64,000 nt of DNA from Chloroflexota bacterium (GTDB taxonomy: Bacteria; Chloroflexota; Chloroflexia; Thermomicrobiales; UBA6265): assembly GCA_023389575.1 (NCBI GenBank), contig JAEWEG010000018.1, positions 62,001 through 126,000 of the forward strand, read 5' to 3'. Position 1 is the first letter of the stretch; each line of letters begins with the position of its first letter. The position numbers and the translations under genes were made by a program. The notes below the pieces were generated by a model. It was not told where the DNA came from and ran no database searches. It saw only the letters and a program-made list of their open reading frames with translations. Of the stretch, positions 1 to 8,857 are shown piece by piece.

Positions 1-1250
1 CCGTCGTCCAGGTCCACGTCCAGTGTGAGCGTGACGGGTTCGTCGCTCGCGTTGACCGCCACGATCGCCGCGTCACCGTTCGCCATCCGCCGGAACGCAA
101 TCTGCTCGGAATCGACGTGGAGTTGCCTGTAGTCGCCATGGCGAATGGCGTTGCTGGCCTGGCGAATGGCGGCGAGGCGGGCGATATGCGCCGGGAGGGC
201 TGGCTGGGGTGGATTCGCCTGGATCTCGTCAAGCACGATCGCCGCCCGCATCCCGGCGTCGTTCGCCTTCTTCTTCCGGCCGGTGATGCCCCACTCGCTG
301 CCGTAGTAGATCGATGGCACGCCGGGCATGGTGAACAGGAGCGTGTACAGCAGCGGCAGGTCACCCGGCCGCTTGAGCTTGCTGGCGATGCGGTCCACGT
401 CGTGGTTGTCGGCGAAGGAGTAGAGCAGGTGATTGCGATAGATCCCTCCCTCGCCGAACTGACGGTTCAGCGACCAGGCGATCTCGTGCAGGTTGCGGTC
501 GTTCAACGAGGACCAAAGCCCCTTGTAGGCCTCGTAATTGGTGGTGGAGTCGAGCATGCCGGGCTCCAGCCAGCGTTCGTAGCTGTCGAACACCACCTCG
601 CCCATCAGCCAGCAATCAGGATCGATCTCGCGGCAGGTGGCGCACATCTCCCGCACGAAGTCGGGGTCGAGCACGTCCACGGCATCGAACCGGATGCCGC
701 TGGCGCCGAACTCCGTGAACCAGACGCGGGCGGTTTCGAAGAGGTGGGCGCGGACCTCGGGGTTGGCGAGGTTCAGCTTCACCAGGTCAAAGCTGCCTTC
801 GTAGGCGTAGTAGGAGAAGGGGTCGCCCAGCGGGCTTTGCTGGTCGAAGTCGACATCCACGAACCAGTCTCGATAGGGCGATTCCTCGCCGTTTTCCCGG
901 AGGTCGCGAAAGGCGAAAAACTCGCGGCCGACGTGGTTGAAGACGCCGTCCAGAACCACGCGCACCCCGACCTCGCGGCAGCGGGCGATGAAGTCCACGA
1001 GGTCGGCGTTATCGCCCAGGCGTGGATCGACCTGGCGGTAATCTGTCGTGTCGTAGCCGTGGGAGACGGAATGGAAGACCGGTCCCATGTAGATGGCGTT
1101 GCATCCCAGCCCGGTGATGTGGGGAAGCCACTCCATCAGGTTGGTCAGGCGGTGAACCGGTCCGGAATCCGGGGCGGGCTGCTCCAGCGCGTCGAGCAGC
1201 CCGAGCGGGTAGATGTGATAGAAGACGGCGCGATCGATCCAGGTCGTCAT
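1..1250 (-). CDS. GH13 alpha-amylase family glycoside hydrolase (3' end outside window)
   Basis: Hydrolyses alpha-1,4-linked glucans or maltodextrins. The minus-strand frame is open from ATG 1250 to the window edge (over 416 residues), so the C-terminus is missing. All four GH13 signatures are visible: DGVFNHVG (region I), GIRFDAVDVL with the nucleophile Asp (II), MGEVVFD with the acid/base Glu (III) and FADNHDVDR (IV). The start is supported by GGGAGG about 5 bases upstream. There is no signal peptide, so it is probably cytoplasmic, as in cyclomaltodextrinase/neopullulanase-like enzymes. The sugar kinase lies 19 bases upstream on the same strand, so the two are probably co-transcribed. The exact substrate cannot be told from sequence alone. 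Confidence 0.93.
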   Translation of the reverse strand, partial: MTTWIDRAVFYHIYPLGLLDALEQPAPDSGPVHRLTNLMEWLPHITGLGCNAIYMGPVFHSVSHGYDTTDYRQVDPRLGDNADLVDFIARCREVGVRVVLDGVFNHVGREFFAFRDLRENGEESPYRDWFVDVDFDQQSPLGDPFSYYAYEGSFDLVKLNLANPEVRAHLFETARVWFTEFGASGIRFDAVDVLDPDFVREMCATCREIDPDCWLMGEVVFDSYERWLEPGMLDSTTNYEAYKGLWSSLNDRNLHEIAWSLNRQFGEGGIYRNHLLYSFADNHDVDRIASKLKRPGDLPLLYTLLFTMPGVPSIYYGSEWGITGRKKKANDAGMRAAIVLDEIQANPPQPALPAHIARLAAIRQASNAIRHGDYRQLHVDSEQIAFRRMANGDAAIVAVNASDEPVTLTLDVDLDD

Positions 1251-1269
1251 CCAACCTCCCCGGCAGTGG

Positions 1270-2310
1270 CTAGCGTTGCAACACCCCAGACTCGCCCGCG
1301 ACCGTCGCGGCCTCGATTTCGGCGCGGGTGGCGGAGAGGAAGTCGCCGGGCATGGTGTGCTTGAGCGCGCTGGCGGCGGCGCCGAGGTTCACGGCGCGCT
1401 GGAGCCCGGCTGGGTTTTCGAGGTATCCGGCCAGGAACCCGGCGGCGAAGGCATCGCCCCCACCGAGCCGGTCGATCACTTCCACGTCGCGCCAGTCGGA
1501 GACGGCGAGTACGCCGGACTTGCCGAGCGCGAAGCTCTGGAGCTTGAGCCGGCGGCTGCCCTTGGCCTTCTTGCGGGTGATGGTGACGGCGGCTACCCCA
1601 AGTCGTTCGATGGCGGCCTGCAGGACTTCCTCGCGAGAGCCCTCGATGCCGAAGAATGTCCCGAGCGCGCCACGGGAGGCGAAGAGGATGTCGACCTTGG
1701 GAATGAGCGCCACGAAGGCGTCGCGGGCGTCGGCCTCGCTCCATAGCTTCGACCGGTAGTTGAGGTCGAAGGAGACGAGGACGCCCTTGCGGCTGGCGAC
1801 GTTGACGGCTTCCATGCAGGCCGCGCGAGCGCCAGCCGAGAGGGCCGGGGTAATGCCGGAGAGGTGGAAGATTGACGCGCCCTCGAGAATGGCGTCCCAG
1901 TCGAAGGTTTCCTCGTTGATGCGGCTGATGGCGGTGTCCTTGCGGTCGTACGTGACCGCCGACGGGCGGGGATCGACGCCTTCCTCGAGGAAGTACATTC
2001 CGGTACGGCCGTCGTCCTCGCCAACCCAGTGAATGTTGGAAACGCCGACACCATTGGCCCGAGCGTGTCGCGCCACCATCCGGCCAGGACCGGTATCGGG
2101 CAGGGCGGTGACCCATTCGCTGCTGACGCCGAGGCAACTGATGCCGACGGCGGTATTGAGTTCGGCGCCACCGACGGTGATGTCGAGCGAGAGGGACCGT
2201 TCGAGGCGCTCGTTGCCGGGAGGGGTGAAGCGGATCATGGCTTCGCCGAAGGAAACGAGGTGATGCGATGAGCGGTCACCGTTGAGGTCTGCTGACCCTG
2301 CGGATGTCAT
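1270..2310 (-). CDS. PfkB-family sugar kinase, 2-keto-3-deoxygluconate kinase-like
   Basis: Phosphorylates a sugar or keto-sugar acid with ATP in the cytoplasm. The protein has 346 residues. The N-terminal motif VSFGEAMIRFTPPG and the glycine-rich VGGAELNTAVG are typical of KDG and fructokinase-like PfkB enzymes. The C-terminal signature reads DRLGGGDAFAAGF and contains the catalytic Asp. The usual DTxGAGD is altered to DRLGGGD, which is common in KDG kinases. AAAGGA lies about 9 bases before the start. It is followed at 19 bases by the amylase gene, suggesting a small carbohydrate-use operon. KDG kinase is the best guess; another PfkB substrate is possible. Confidence 0.88.
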   Translation of the reverse strand: MTSAGSADLNGDRSSHHLVSFGEAMIRFTPPGNERLERSLSLDITVGGAELNTAVGISCLGVSSEWVTALPDTGPGRMVARHARANGVGVSNIHWVGEDDGRTGMYFLEEGVDPRPSAVTYDRKDTAISRINEETFDWDAILEGASIFHLSGITPALSAGARAACMEAVNVASRKGVLVSFDLNYRSKLWSEADARDAFVALIPKVDILFASRGALGTFFGIEGSREEVLQAAIERLGVAAVTITRKKAKGSRRLKLQSFALGKSGVLAVSDWRDVEVIDRLGGGDAFAAGFLAGYLENPAGLQRAVNLGAAASALKHTMPGDFLSATRAEIEAATVAGESGVLQR

Positions 2311-2561
2311 GCGTGGAGATCCTTTCGTGCGAATCGTTCCTGCTCGGCCGGCGCGCGCGACCTTCGGGCAGCCCGGAGTTCGCGGCGCGTGGCGCGTGTC
2401 TATGCGGCATTATGCCCGAACCACGTCCATCGGTCTGCGGGGGCCGGATGGGACCAGGCCAGCCTATTGGCGGTAGGATGTGCCAAGAACCGCGCGGGCA
2501 TGTCTCGCATTGGCCGTGAACGATGCCGTTGGGATGGACGTGTGTGAAACAACCGGAAGAC

Positions 2562-3302
2562 ATGAATGCGCCTTCGACCGACGAGCGCATCGCCAGGTAC
2601 CTGTCACAACTGAAGGATAGGGTCGACCTCCAGGACGACGAGGTGACGATTCCCGGCGGCGGGACCACGCTGCTGGTAACTCGCCCCTCGGACACCGACG
2701 CACTGCTGGACCAGGCGGCGGACGATCCGGAGCAGAACCTCCCGTACTGGGCGGAGCTGTGGCCAAGCGGGATTGCCCTGGCGGCCGAGATCCAGGCCGA
2801 TCCGTCGATCGTGTGCGGCAAGGATGTGCTGGAGCTGGGGTCCGGGGTCGGAATCACGGCGGCGGTGGCGCTGAAGGCGGGAGCGAACCTGCTGGCCACG
2901 GATTACGCGGAGGAGTCGCTGCTGCTGACCCGGATCACGGCGCTGCGACACGCGGGGGTCGAGCCGGAGACGATGCGAATCAACTGGCGCGAGCCGGATG
3001 CCTCGCTGCTGGCGGCGCATCCCGAGGGGTACCCGGTGGTGCTGGCGGCAGACGTGCTCTACGAGCGGCGAGACATCGACCCGTTGCTGGAGTTGTTCGA
3101 CCGGGTGGTGGCGCCGGATGGCGTGCTGTGGCTGGCCGAGCCAGGCCGGCCACCGGCCTCGATTTTCCTCGAATCGGCCAGCCGGGCCGGGTGGTCATTC
3201 ACCACGTCGACCTGGTCTGGGCCGTGGCCCGATCCGAACGACGCGGAGGTTGTCGCACGAGTGCACCAGATGCGGCGGAAATCGGCTGCCTCGAAGCCTT
3301 GA
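2562..3302 (+). CDS. class I SAM-dependent methyltransferase (protein-lysine methyltransferase-like)
   Basis: Transfers a methyl group from S-adenosylmethionine. The 246-residue protein carries the Rossmann SAM-binding motif VLELGSGVGITAAVA, an acidic strand end (LLATDYAEES) and LAADVLYERRD (motif post-I/II). The preceding YWAELWPSGIALA is characteristic of the Nnt1/METTL20-like group, some of whose members methylate lysines in proteins such as ETF-beta. I chose ATG 2562 over the in-frame ATG 2523 because family members begin near this point; neither start has a strong Shine-Dalgarno. It is a single gene divergent from the sugar kinase. The substrate is unknown. Confidence 0.8.
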   Translation: MNAPSTDERIARYLSQLKDRVDLQDDEVTIPGGGTTLLVTRPSDTDALLDQAADDPEQNLPYWAELWPSGIALAAEIQADPSIVCGKDVLELGSGVGITAAVALKAGANLLATDYAEESLLLTRITALRHAGVEPETMRINWREPDASLLAAHPEGYPVVLAADVLYERRDIDPLLELFDRVVAPDGVLWLAEPGRPPASIFLESASRAGWSFTTSTWSGPWPDPNDAEVVARVHQMRRKSAASKP

Positions 3303-3481
3303 CAAGCGGATCAAAACAATCGAAAACAGACGTGCACATCATAAAGCGCCGTGATCTGTGCGCGATTTACACCACCGATGGCCGACGCCACCGTGCGTTG
3401 ACTGGTCGTAGGGCGCTTCTGAGTCATCAAATCCGGAGGTACCGGAGTGGGGTGACACTGTAATCGGTGAAGGAGCAGCGG

Positions 3482-4591
3482 ATGTCTCGCGTAATTTTCG
3501 ACAACGTCACCAAGCTGTACAGCGGCGGTGGCCAAGCGGCGGTTTCCAACCTCAGTTTCGAGGTCGAGGACGAAGAGTTCCTGGTTCTCGTTGGTCCTTC
3601 GGGTTGTGGCAAGTCCACGGCCATGCGCATGGTGGCCGGCCTGGAAGAGATTTCCGAAGGGCGCATCATCATCGGCGACCGGGTCGTGAACGACCTTCCG
3701 CCGAAAGATCGCAACGTGGCCATGGTGTTCCAGTCCTACGCCCTGTACCCGCACATGAGCGTGCGAGACAACCTGGCGTATCCGCTGAAGCTCCGCAAGG
3801 TGCCAAAGGCCGAGCGCGAACAGCGGGTGCGTGAAGCAGCTCGTATCCTCGATATCGAACAGTACCTCGACCGCAAGCCGAAGGCGCTCTCTGGCGGTCA
3901 GCGCCAGCGCGTTGCCCTTGGTCGCGCGATCGTGCGTAACGCGGACCTCTTCCTCATGGACGAGCCGCTGTCCAACCTCGACGCCAAGCTCCGCGTTCAA
4001 ACACGCGCCGAGCTGGTGAAGCTGCATGACCGGGTCAAGACGACCACGATCTACGTGACGCACGACCAGACCGAGGCCATGACGATGGGCGACCGCATCG
4101 CGGTGCTCAGCCTTGGCGTGCTGCAGCAGCTCGATACGCCGCAGAACCTGTACGACAATCCGGCCAATAAGTTCGTGGCCGGCTTCATCGGTTCGCCGTC
4201 GATGAACTTCATCGACGTGACGATCGAGCAGAACGACGGCAAGCTGTGGGCGGTTACCCCTGGCTTCCGGATGGTTGTTCCCGACAACGCGGCCAAGGGA
4301 CTCGCCAACTACGTCGGCAAGACGGTGACGATGGGTATTCGCCCCGAGCACCTGATCGAGAAGTCGAAGTTCCCGGGTGGCGCGGCCGAAGGTTCGCTGA
4401 TCCCGGTCACCGTCGACGTGGTCGAGCTTCTCGGTAACGAGATCTTCGTCTACCTCACGAACCGTGGCGCTACCCTGACGGCCCGCATGCCGCCAGACAT
4501 TCACCTCGAGCGCGGCCAGAACATCGAGGTCGCGACCGATTCCGACAAGCTGCACTTCTTCGATCCGCAGACCGACGCGGCCATCCGCTAG
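3482..4591 (+). CDS. sugar ABC transporter ATP-binding protein (MalK/UgpC/MsmK family)
   Basis: Energises import of sugars or glycerol-3-phosphate-like solutes. The 369-residue protein has Walker A GPSGCGKST, Q-loop VFQSYALYPHM, ABC signature LSGGQRQRVALGRAIV, Walker B LFLMDEPLSNLDA, the H-loop THDQTEAM, and a C-terminal OB/TOBE regulatory domain of about 130 residues. ATG 3482 is preferred over GTG 3467 because GAAGGAG sits 7 bases before it. No permease or binding protein is adjacent, so it is likely a shared ATPase serving several sugar transporters, as MsmX/MsiK do. A terminator follows. Confidence 0.93.
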   Translation: MSRVIFDNVTKLYSGGGQAAVSNLSFEVEDEEFLVLVGPSGCGKSTAMRMVAGLEEISEGRIIIGDRVVNDLPPKDRNVAMVFQSYALYPHMSVRDNLAYPLKLRKVPKAEREQRVREAARILDIEQYLDRKPKALSGGQRQRVALGRAIVRNADLFLMDEPLSNLDAKLRVQTRAELVKLHDRVKTTTIYVTHDQTEAMTMGDRIAVLSLGVLQQLDTPQNLYDNPANKFVAGFIGSPSMNFIDVTIEQNDGKLWAVTPGFRMVVPDNAAKGLANYVGKTVTMGIRPEHLIEKSKFPGGAAEGSLIPVTVDVVELLGNEIFVYLTNRGATLTARMPPDIHLERGQNIEVATDSDKLHFFDPQTDAAIR

Positions 4592-4619
4592 GACCTGTCG
4601 CCAGATCGACGGAAGAGGA

Positions 4620-4650
4620 ACGGGAGGAGCCTTCGGGCCCCTCCCGTTTT
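4620..4650 (+). terminator. Rho-independent terminator after the ABC ATPase gene
   Basis: ACGGGAGG pairs with CCTCCCGT around an inner GCC/GGC stem and TTCG tetraloop, followed by TTTT. It lies 29 bases beyond the stop codon. Confidence 0.85.
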
Positions 4651-4686
4651 CGTTTGCCGGGATTGTATCGAGGCGAGTTCCGCGGG

Positions 4687-5940
4687 CTAGGCCAGAGGCG
4701 TAAGGGTGGGCCGGTCGAGCCGGAGCGGCGCGAGGGAGCCGGGCATGTCGCCGGTGGTAACCGCCTCCGCCAGCAGCTGGCCGATGCGCGGGCCGTAGGT
4801 CATGCCGTGGCCATTGAAGCCGCCCGCCATCCACCCGCCGGGCAGGCCAGGCACCGAGTCCACGATCGGGAGCCGGTCCGACGTGAACGCCATGAGGCCA
4901 GCCCAGCGACGTGCGACCGTGAGCGAGGTCAGCTCCGGGAACAGGCTGGGGAGTATCTCCTCGATCCGGGACGTCACGTCGCCGGTGGGGATCATCTCGC
5001 GCACGCCCATGTCGCCGTTGGGCGCGCTGGCGCGGTAACCGCCGATGACGATGCTGCCGTCGAGTGTCTGCTGCCAGTATTCGCCGGTTGGGGTGATGTC
5101 GGTGCCAACGGCGGTGGAGAAAACGCGGGGAGCAGGCTCGTAGGCGAGAATCTGGCCCCGGGTCGGCACGATCAGGCCGGCCAGGTCGGGCACCAGCGTG
5201 TCGCTCCAGGCGTTCAGCGCCAGCACGACCCGGCCAGCGTCGATCGAACCGCTGGTGGTCTCCACGCGGGTCGAGCCGTTCCGCGATGTCAGGGCGGTGA
5301 CGCTCGCCTGCACTAGGCGGGCGCCATGTCGTTCGGCGGCGCGGGCGATGCCCGCCAGATAGCGGGACGAATGGAGGAGGCCGTCGTTTGGGGAATAGCT
5401 CGCGCCAACGATGTGGTCCGCCAGTGGGGTAGCGATCAGCTCTCGTAGTCCATCGCGGTCGAGGACCTCGATGCCGAAGCCGTCGCTGGCGAGCAGGCGC
5501 TGACTTGCCCGGGTCGATTCCAGCGATTCATCGGTGAGGTCCAGGTTGAGGGTGCCCTCTCGACGGAGATCGCAGTCGATCCCTTCCTCCGCCACCACAT
5601 CGAAGGCTAGCGCCTGCCCATCGAGCGTTAATTGGTGCAGGCCACGCGCCGCATCCCGCCCGACCGTTTCGACCAGCTTCGGGTAGCCGAGAGCGGTGCC
5701 GCCGACGAGGAACCCGCCGTTGCGCCCCGTGGCCCCCCAGCCAATGGCGGTCCGTTCGAGCAGGGTGACCCGTATGCCCTGGCGAGCCAGCCAGTAGGTG
5801 GTCCAGCAACCGAGCAGTCCCCCACCGATCACGACCACGTCGCTGGTTGACGGAAGGTCCGAATCGGGCACGAGTGGCTCGGCCGTGGCGTGCCAGTACG
5901 AGAGTGAATCGGTAGCGGGATCGATCGAAACCTGGGCCAT
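4687..5940 (-). CDS. FAD-dependent amine/amino-acid oxidase (DAO family)
   Basis: Oxidises an amine or amino acid using FAD. The 417-residue protein begins with a dinucleotide-binding fold (VVVIGGGLLGCWTTYWLARQ, ending in LLER) at about residues 35-62. ATGRNGGFLVGG follows, which resembles gamma-glutamylputrescine oxidase and glycine/sarcosine oxidase enzymes. The C-terminal FAD-contacting stretch FNGHGMTYGPRIGQLLAEAV is intact. There is no signal peptide. It is convergent with the ABC ATPase and preceded by a long non-coding region. The substrate cannot be fixed from sequence; polyamine-derived compounds, sarcosine and glycine are all plausible. Confidence 0.85.
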   Translation of the reverse strand: MAQVSIDPATDSLSYWHATAEPLVPDSDLPSTSDVVVIGGGLLGCWTTYWLARQGIRVTLLERTAIGWGATGRNGGFLVGGTALGYPKLVETVGRDAARGLHQLTLDGQALAFDVVAEEGIDCDLRREGTLNLDLTDESLESTRASQRLLASDGFGIEVLDRDGLRELIATPLADHIVGASYSPNDGLLHSSRYLAGIARAAERHGARLVQASVTALTSRNGSTRVETTSGSIDAGRVVLALNAWSDTLVPDLAGLIVPTRGQILAYEPAPRVFSTAVGTDITPTGEYWQQTLDGSIVIGGYRASAPNGDMGVREMIPTGDVTSRIEEILPSLFPELTSLTVARRWAGLMAFTSDRLPIVDSVPGLPGGWMAGGFNGHGMTYGPRIGQLLAEAVTTGDMPGSLAPLRLDRPTLTPLA

Positions 5941-6024
5941 GAGTCCTCCAGCGTACGCGGGTCGAGTCGTCTCATCATCCTACGGTGTTTGGGTCCGGCG
6001 TGGCGACATCACGGGGATGCAAGT

Positions 6025-6059
6025 GAAGCCGGATGGTCTCGTCTGGACCATCCGGCTTC
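6025..6059. repeat. 14-bp perfect inverted repeat (strong hairpin)
   Basis: GAAGCCGGATGGTC, a 7-base loop, then GACCATCCGGCTTC. There is no T-run on either side and no gene ends here, so it is not an ordinary terminator. It may shape the leader of the leftward DAO oxidase gene. Confidence 0.8.
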
Positions 6060-6177
6060 GCCTGCGCCTTCCACTTTCCTGTGGCCATGGGTCCGATCAT
6101 CCGGGGGATGAACCGGGCCGCTGGCCGGGCGCCCACATCCGGCAAGGCATGCTCCCCTGTCCCCGCCGGCGTGTTTC

Positions 6178-6199
6178 GTGGAATGTACGTACATTCCAC
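6178..6199. promoter_or_regulatory. 22-bp perfect palindrome, probable operator
   Basis: GTGGAATGTAC followed by its exact reverse complement GTACATTCCAC. The TGTACGTACA core recurs at 6413-6422 and TACGTAC recurs in other non-coding gaps of this window. It looks like a dimeric repressor site; the regulator is unknown. Confidence 0.6.
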
Positions 6200-6808
6200 T
6201 CAACGAAGGATACGCGACGACAATCACATTGTGTAGATGTTCCTCAAAGTCAGCGAGATGTTGCCTTAGCCGGGTCTGGCCTATCGTCGGCGAGAGGCAT
6301 GATCCGGCGGAAAGGTTTCGCCAGGAGGTATCAAGGTTCGCCCCAGTGAGGCTGAGACAAACGGCGCCGCGTCCCTCGTCGCGCGTCCGTATAGGCATGA
6401 TTTTGCGCGGAGTGTACGTACAAATGGCGGTTTTTCCGCGCCAGTCGCGCCCTTAATCCGTAATTTTACGGGTTACATCCCGGGGCCACTCCCATACACT
6501 GGGAAACAGGTCAAGGAACTGACCTCTCCGCCGACGGGTGGACGGGAACGTTTTGAGATCGACCATCCAGTGGTTGGAGAACCTTGCTTACCCCATCCAG
6601 TCACTGTCGAGACCGAGTGGTTTGACTGCCCCAGCCTGTCATCCACTCGGTTTCCTCGTTAACGGGATGTTCCTCGCCGACACGAAATGAAGACTGGAGC
6701 GGCCATCGAACCCGGTCGGGGTCCGCGCACTTGCCGAAGTGGCCCGATCCTACGACACTGACCGTCGTACGATCCTGGCTGGTTGGCAATGAAAGGACAC
6801 CTCCACTC

Positions 6809-7819
6809 GTGACTGACGCATCCTCGCTCTCCGATCGCTCGATCCGATGGGGCATCATCGGCACCGGCAACATCGCCCACCATTTCGCCAACGGCCTCAA
6901 GGTTGTTCCAGACGCCGAGCTGGTCGCGGTCGGCTCGCGGACCGTCGAAAAGGCCAACGCCTTCGGTGACGAATTCGATGTGCCGAGCCGGTACGGTTCC
7001 TACTCGGAACTGGTCGCCGACCCGGAAGTCGATGTCATTTACGTCTCCACGCCGCACCAGGACCACAAGGCCAGCACGCTGCTCTGCCTCGAGGCCGGCA
7101 AGCCCGTGCTCTGCGAGAAGCCGTTCGCGATCAACGCCGGCGAGGCGCGCGAGATGGTCGAGTCGGCCAGGTCGAAGGGGCTCTTCCTGATGGAGGCGAT
7201 GTGGACCCGCTTCCGGCCGACGATGGTGAAGGTACGCGAACTGATCGACGGCGGCGACCTCGGCGAGGTGCGGTTCCTCAGCGCGAACATCGGCTGGAAG
7301 TCCCAGTATGACCCGGAATTCCGGCTCTTCAATCCGGACCTGGGCGGTGGCGCCCTGCTCGATGGCGGCGTGTACCCGGTGTCGTTCGCCTCGATGGTGC
7401 TCGGCACGCCCAACGCCATCGCGAGCGTCGCCACGCTGGGCGAGACGAATGTCGACGAGCAGAACGCGATTGCCCTGGCCTATCCATCGGGAGCGGTGGC
7501 GTCGCTGGGCGTGACGATCCAGGCCAGCCCGATCAGCATCGGCCTTATCCTTGGCACCAAGGGCAGGATCGAGATTCATCACGACTGGCACCGGCCAGAG
7601 GGTCTGACCTTCACGCCCTACGGCGGCGAGGCACAACGGTTCGACTACCCGCAGACCGAAGGCAACGGCTACCAGTACGAAGCCATCGAGGTCGGCCGCT
7701 GCCTGCGCGAGGGACTGCTGGAGAGCCCGGTGATGACGCTCGACGAAAGCCTCTCCATCATGGAGACGATGGACACGCTGCGAGCCCAGTGGGGCGTTCG
7801 CTACCCAATGGAATCCTGA
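6809..7819 (+). CDS. Gfo/Idh/MocA family oxidoreductase
   Basis: NAD(P)-dependent dehydrogenase acting on sugars, inositols or related polyols. The 336-residue protein has the N-terminal Rossmann motif WGIIGTGNIAHHFANG, then VYVSTPHQDH-like spacing (VIYVSTPHQDH), and CEKPFAINAGEA carrying the conserved EKP lysine. GGGALLDGGVYPVSFAS matches the substrate-domain DxGxY/H motif of the trans-1,2-dihydrobenzene-diol/xylose dehydrogenase-like branch. I chose GTG 6809, with GAAAGGA 11 bases upstream; the frame is open further back. It heads a three-gene run with the aldo/keto reductase and a second DAO oxidase. Confidence 0.9.
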   Translation: MTDASSLSDRSIRWGIIGTGNIAHHFANGLKVVPDAELVAVGSRTVEKANAFGDEFDVPSRYGSYSELVADPEVDVIYVSTPHQDHKASTLLCLEAGKPVLCEKPFAINAGEAREMVESARSKGLFLMEAMWTRFRPTMVKVRELIDGGDLGEVRFLSANIGWKSQYDPEFRLFNPDLGGGALLDGGVYPVSFASMVLGTPNAIASVATLGETNVDEQNAIALAYPSGAVASLGVTIQASPISIGLILGTKGRIEIHHDWHRPEGLTFTPYGGEAQRFDYPQTEGNGYQYEAIEVGRCLREGLLESPVMTLDESLSIMETMDTLRAQWGVRYPMES

Positions 7820-7866
7820 TCCCCGCCTGACGTCCCATGATTCGCGATAGAGGAGCTGTGTAGCAG

Positions 7867-8847
7867 ATGGCCATGAAATACGGAACAGTCGCCGGGGTTG
7901 AGAAGCGTGTCTCACGCCTGGTGCAGGGAACGATACCGTTGACGGAAGACGACGTGCCTGGCAGCTTCGCCCTGCTCGACGCCGTCTACGAGCACGGCTG
8001 CAGGACCTTTGACACCGCCCACGGCTACGGAAGTGGTGCCTGCGAGCGCGTGCTTGGCGCCTGGTACAATGACCGTGGCGTACGCGACGAGATCGTGGTG
8101 CTCGGCAAGGGCGCGCATCCCTACGATGGGCGAGAGCGGGTGACGCCCGAGGACATCACGTCGGACCTGCACGACTCGCTTGAGCGGCAGGGCACGGATT
8201 TCATCGACATCTACGTGCTGCACCGGGACAACCCGAAGCTGCCGGTCGGGCCGATCGTGGAGATCCTGAACGAGCACAAGAAGGCCGGCAAGATCGGCGT
8301 CTTCGGTGGCTCCAACTGGAGCACCAGCCGGATCGCCGAGGCCAACGCCTACGCCGCCGAGCATGGACTCGAACCGTTCACGGTTTCCAGCCCCAACTAC
8401 AGCCTAGCGCCGCAGGTCAAACCGCCCTGGGAAGGCTGCCTCAGCATCTCCGGCCCGGCGGGCGCGGCCGAGCGCGAGTGGTACGTGGAACAGGGCATGC
8501 CCATCTTCCCGTGGTCCAGTCTGGCGGGTGGGTTCTTCTCGGGCCGGTTCCGCCGGGACAACCTCGATACCTTCGACTCCTATCTCGACAAGCTCTGCGT
8601 GGAGAGCTATTGCGTGGAAGACAACTTCCGGCGGCTGGACCGCGTGGAGGAACTTGGCGCGCGATACGACCTCTCGATTCCGCAGGTGGCGATGGCGTTC
8701 ATCATGAGCCAGCCGATCGATGTGTTCGCGCTGGTCGGGTGCCGCACGGGCGACGAGTTCGCCACCAACACGGCGGTGCTCGGCCAGGAACTGAGCGCCG
8801 AGGAACTCGCCTGGCTGGACCTCCAGACCGACGAACGACCCTGGTAG
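7867..8847 (+). CDS. aldo/keto reductase
   Basis: NADPH-dependent carbonyl reductase of the AKR TIM-barrel superfamily, 326 residues. The catalytic tetrad is present: Asp49 and Tyr54 in FDTAHGYG, Lys81 in LGKGAH and His119 in YVLHRDN. FGGSNWS and FSGRF-type motifs match the YajO/Tas-like branch. GAGGAG lies 10 bases before the ATG. It starts 47 bases after the Gfo/Idh gene and is followed at 10 bases by an FAD oxidase, which suggests one catabolic operon for a sugar or amino sugar derivative. The substrate is unknown. Confidence 0.9.
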   Translation: MAMKYGTVAGVEKRVSRLVQGTIPLTEDDVPGSFALLDAVYEHGCRTFDTAHGYGSGACERVLGAWYNDRGVRDEIVVLGKGAHPYDGRERVTPEDITSDLHDSLERQGTDFIDIYVLHRDNPKLPVGPIVEILNEHKKAGKIGVFGGSNWSTSRIAEANAYAAEHGLEPFTVSSPNYSLAPQVKPPWEGCLSISGPAGAAEREWYVEQGMPIFPWSSLAGGFFSGRFRRDNLDTFDSYLDKLCVESYCVEDNFRRLDRVEELGARYDLSIPQVAMAFIMSQPIDVFALVGCRTGDEFATNTAVLGQELSAEELAWLDLQTDERPW

Positions 8848-8857
8848 GTTCACCATC

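Larger units (their letters stand above)
5941..6808. other. 868-bp non-coding region with palindromes
   Basis: No convincing gene is seen on either strand. The region holds a 14-bp perfect hairpin (6025-6059), a 22-bp perfect palindrome centred on CGTACG (6178-6199), a second TGTACGTACA site (6413-6422) and AT-rich stretches near 6450. It separates the divergent DAO oxidase and Gfo/Idh genes, so promoters for both should lie here, but I cannot place a convincing -35/-10 pair. Confidence 0.6.

Noticed and set aside
117..1364. Long plus-strand frame of 415 residues opposite the amylase gene
   Set aside because: It is the antisense shadow of a clear GH13 gene; its composition is Val/Gly/Arg/His-rich with no domain.
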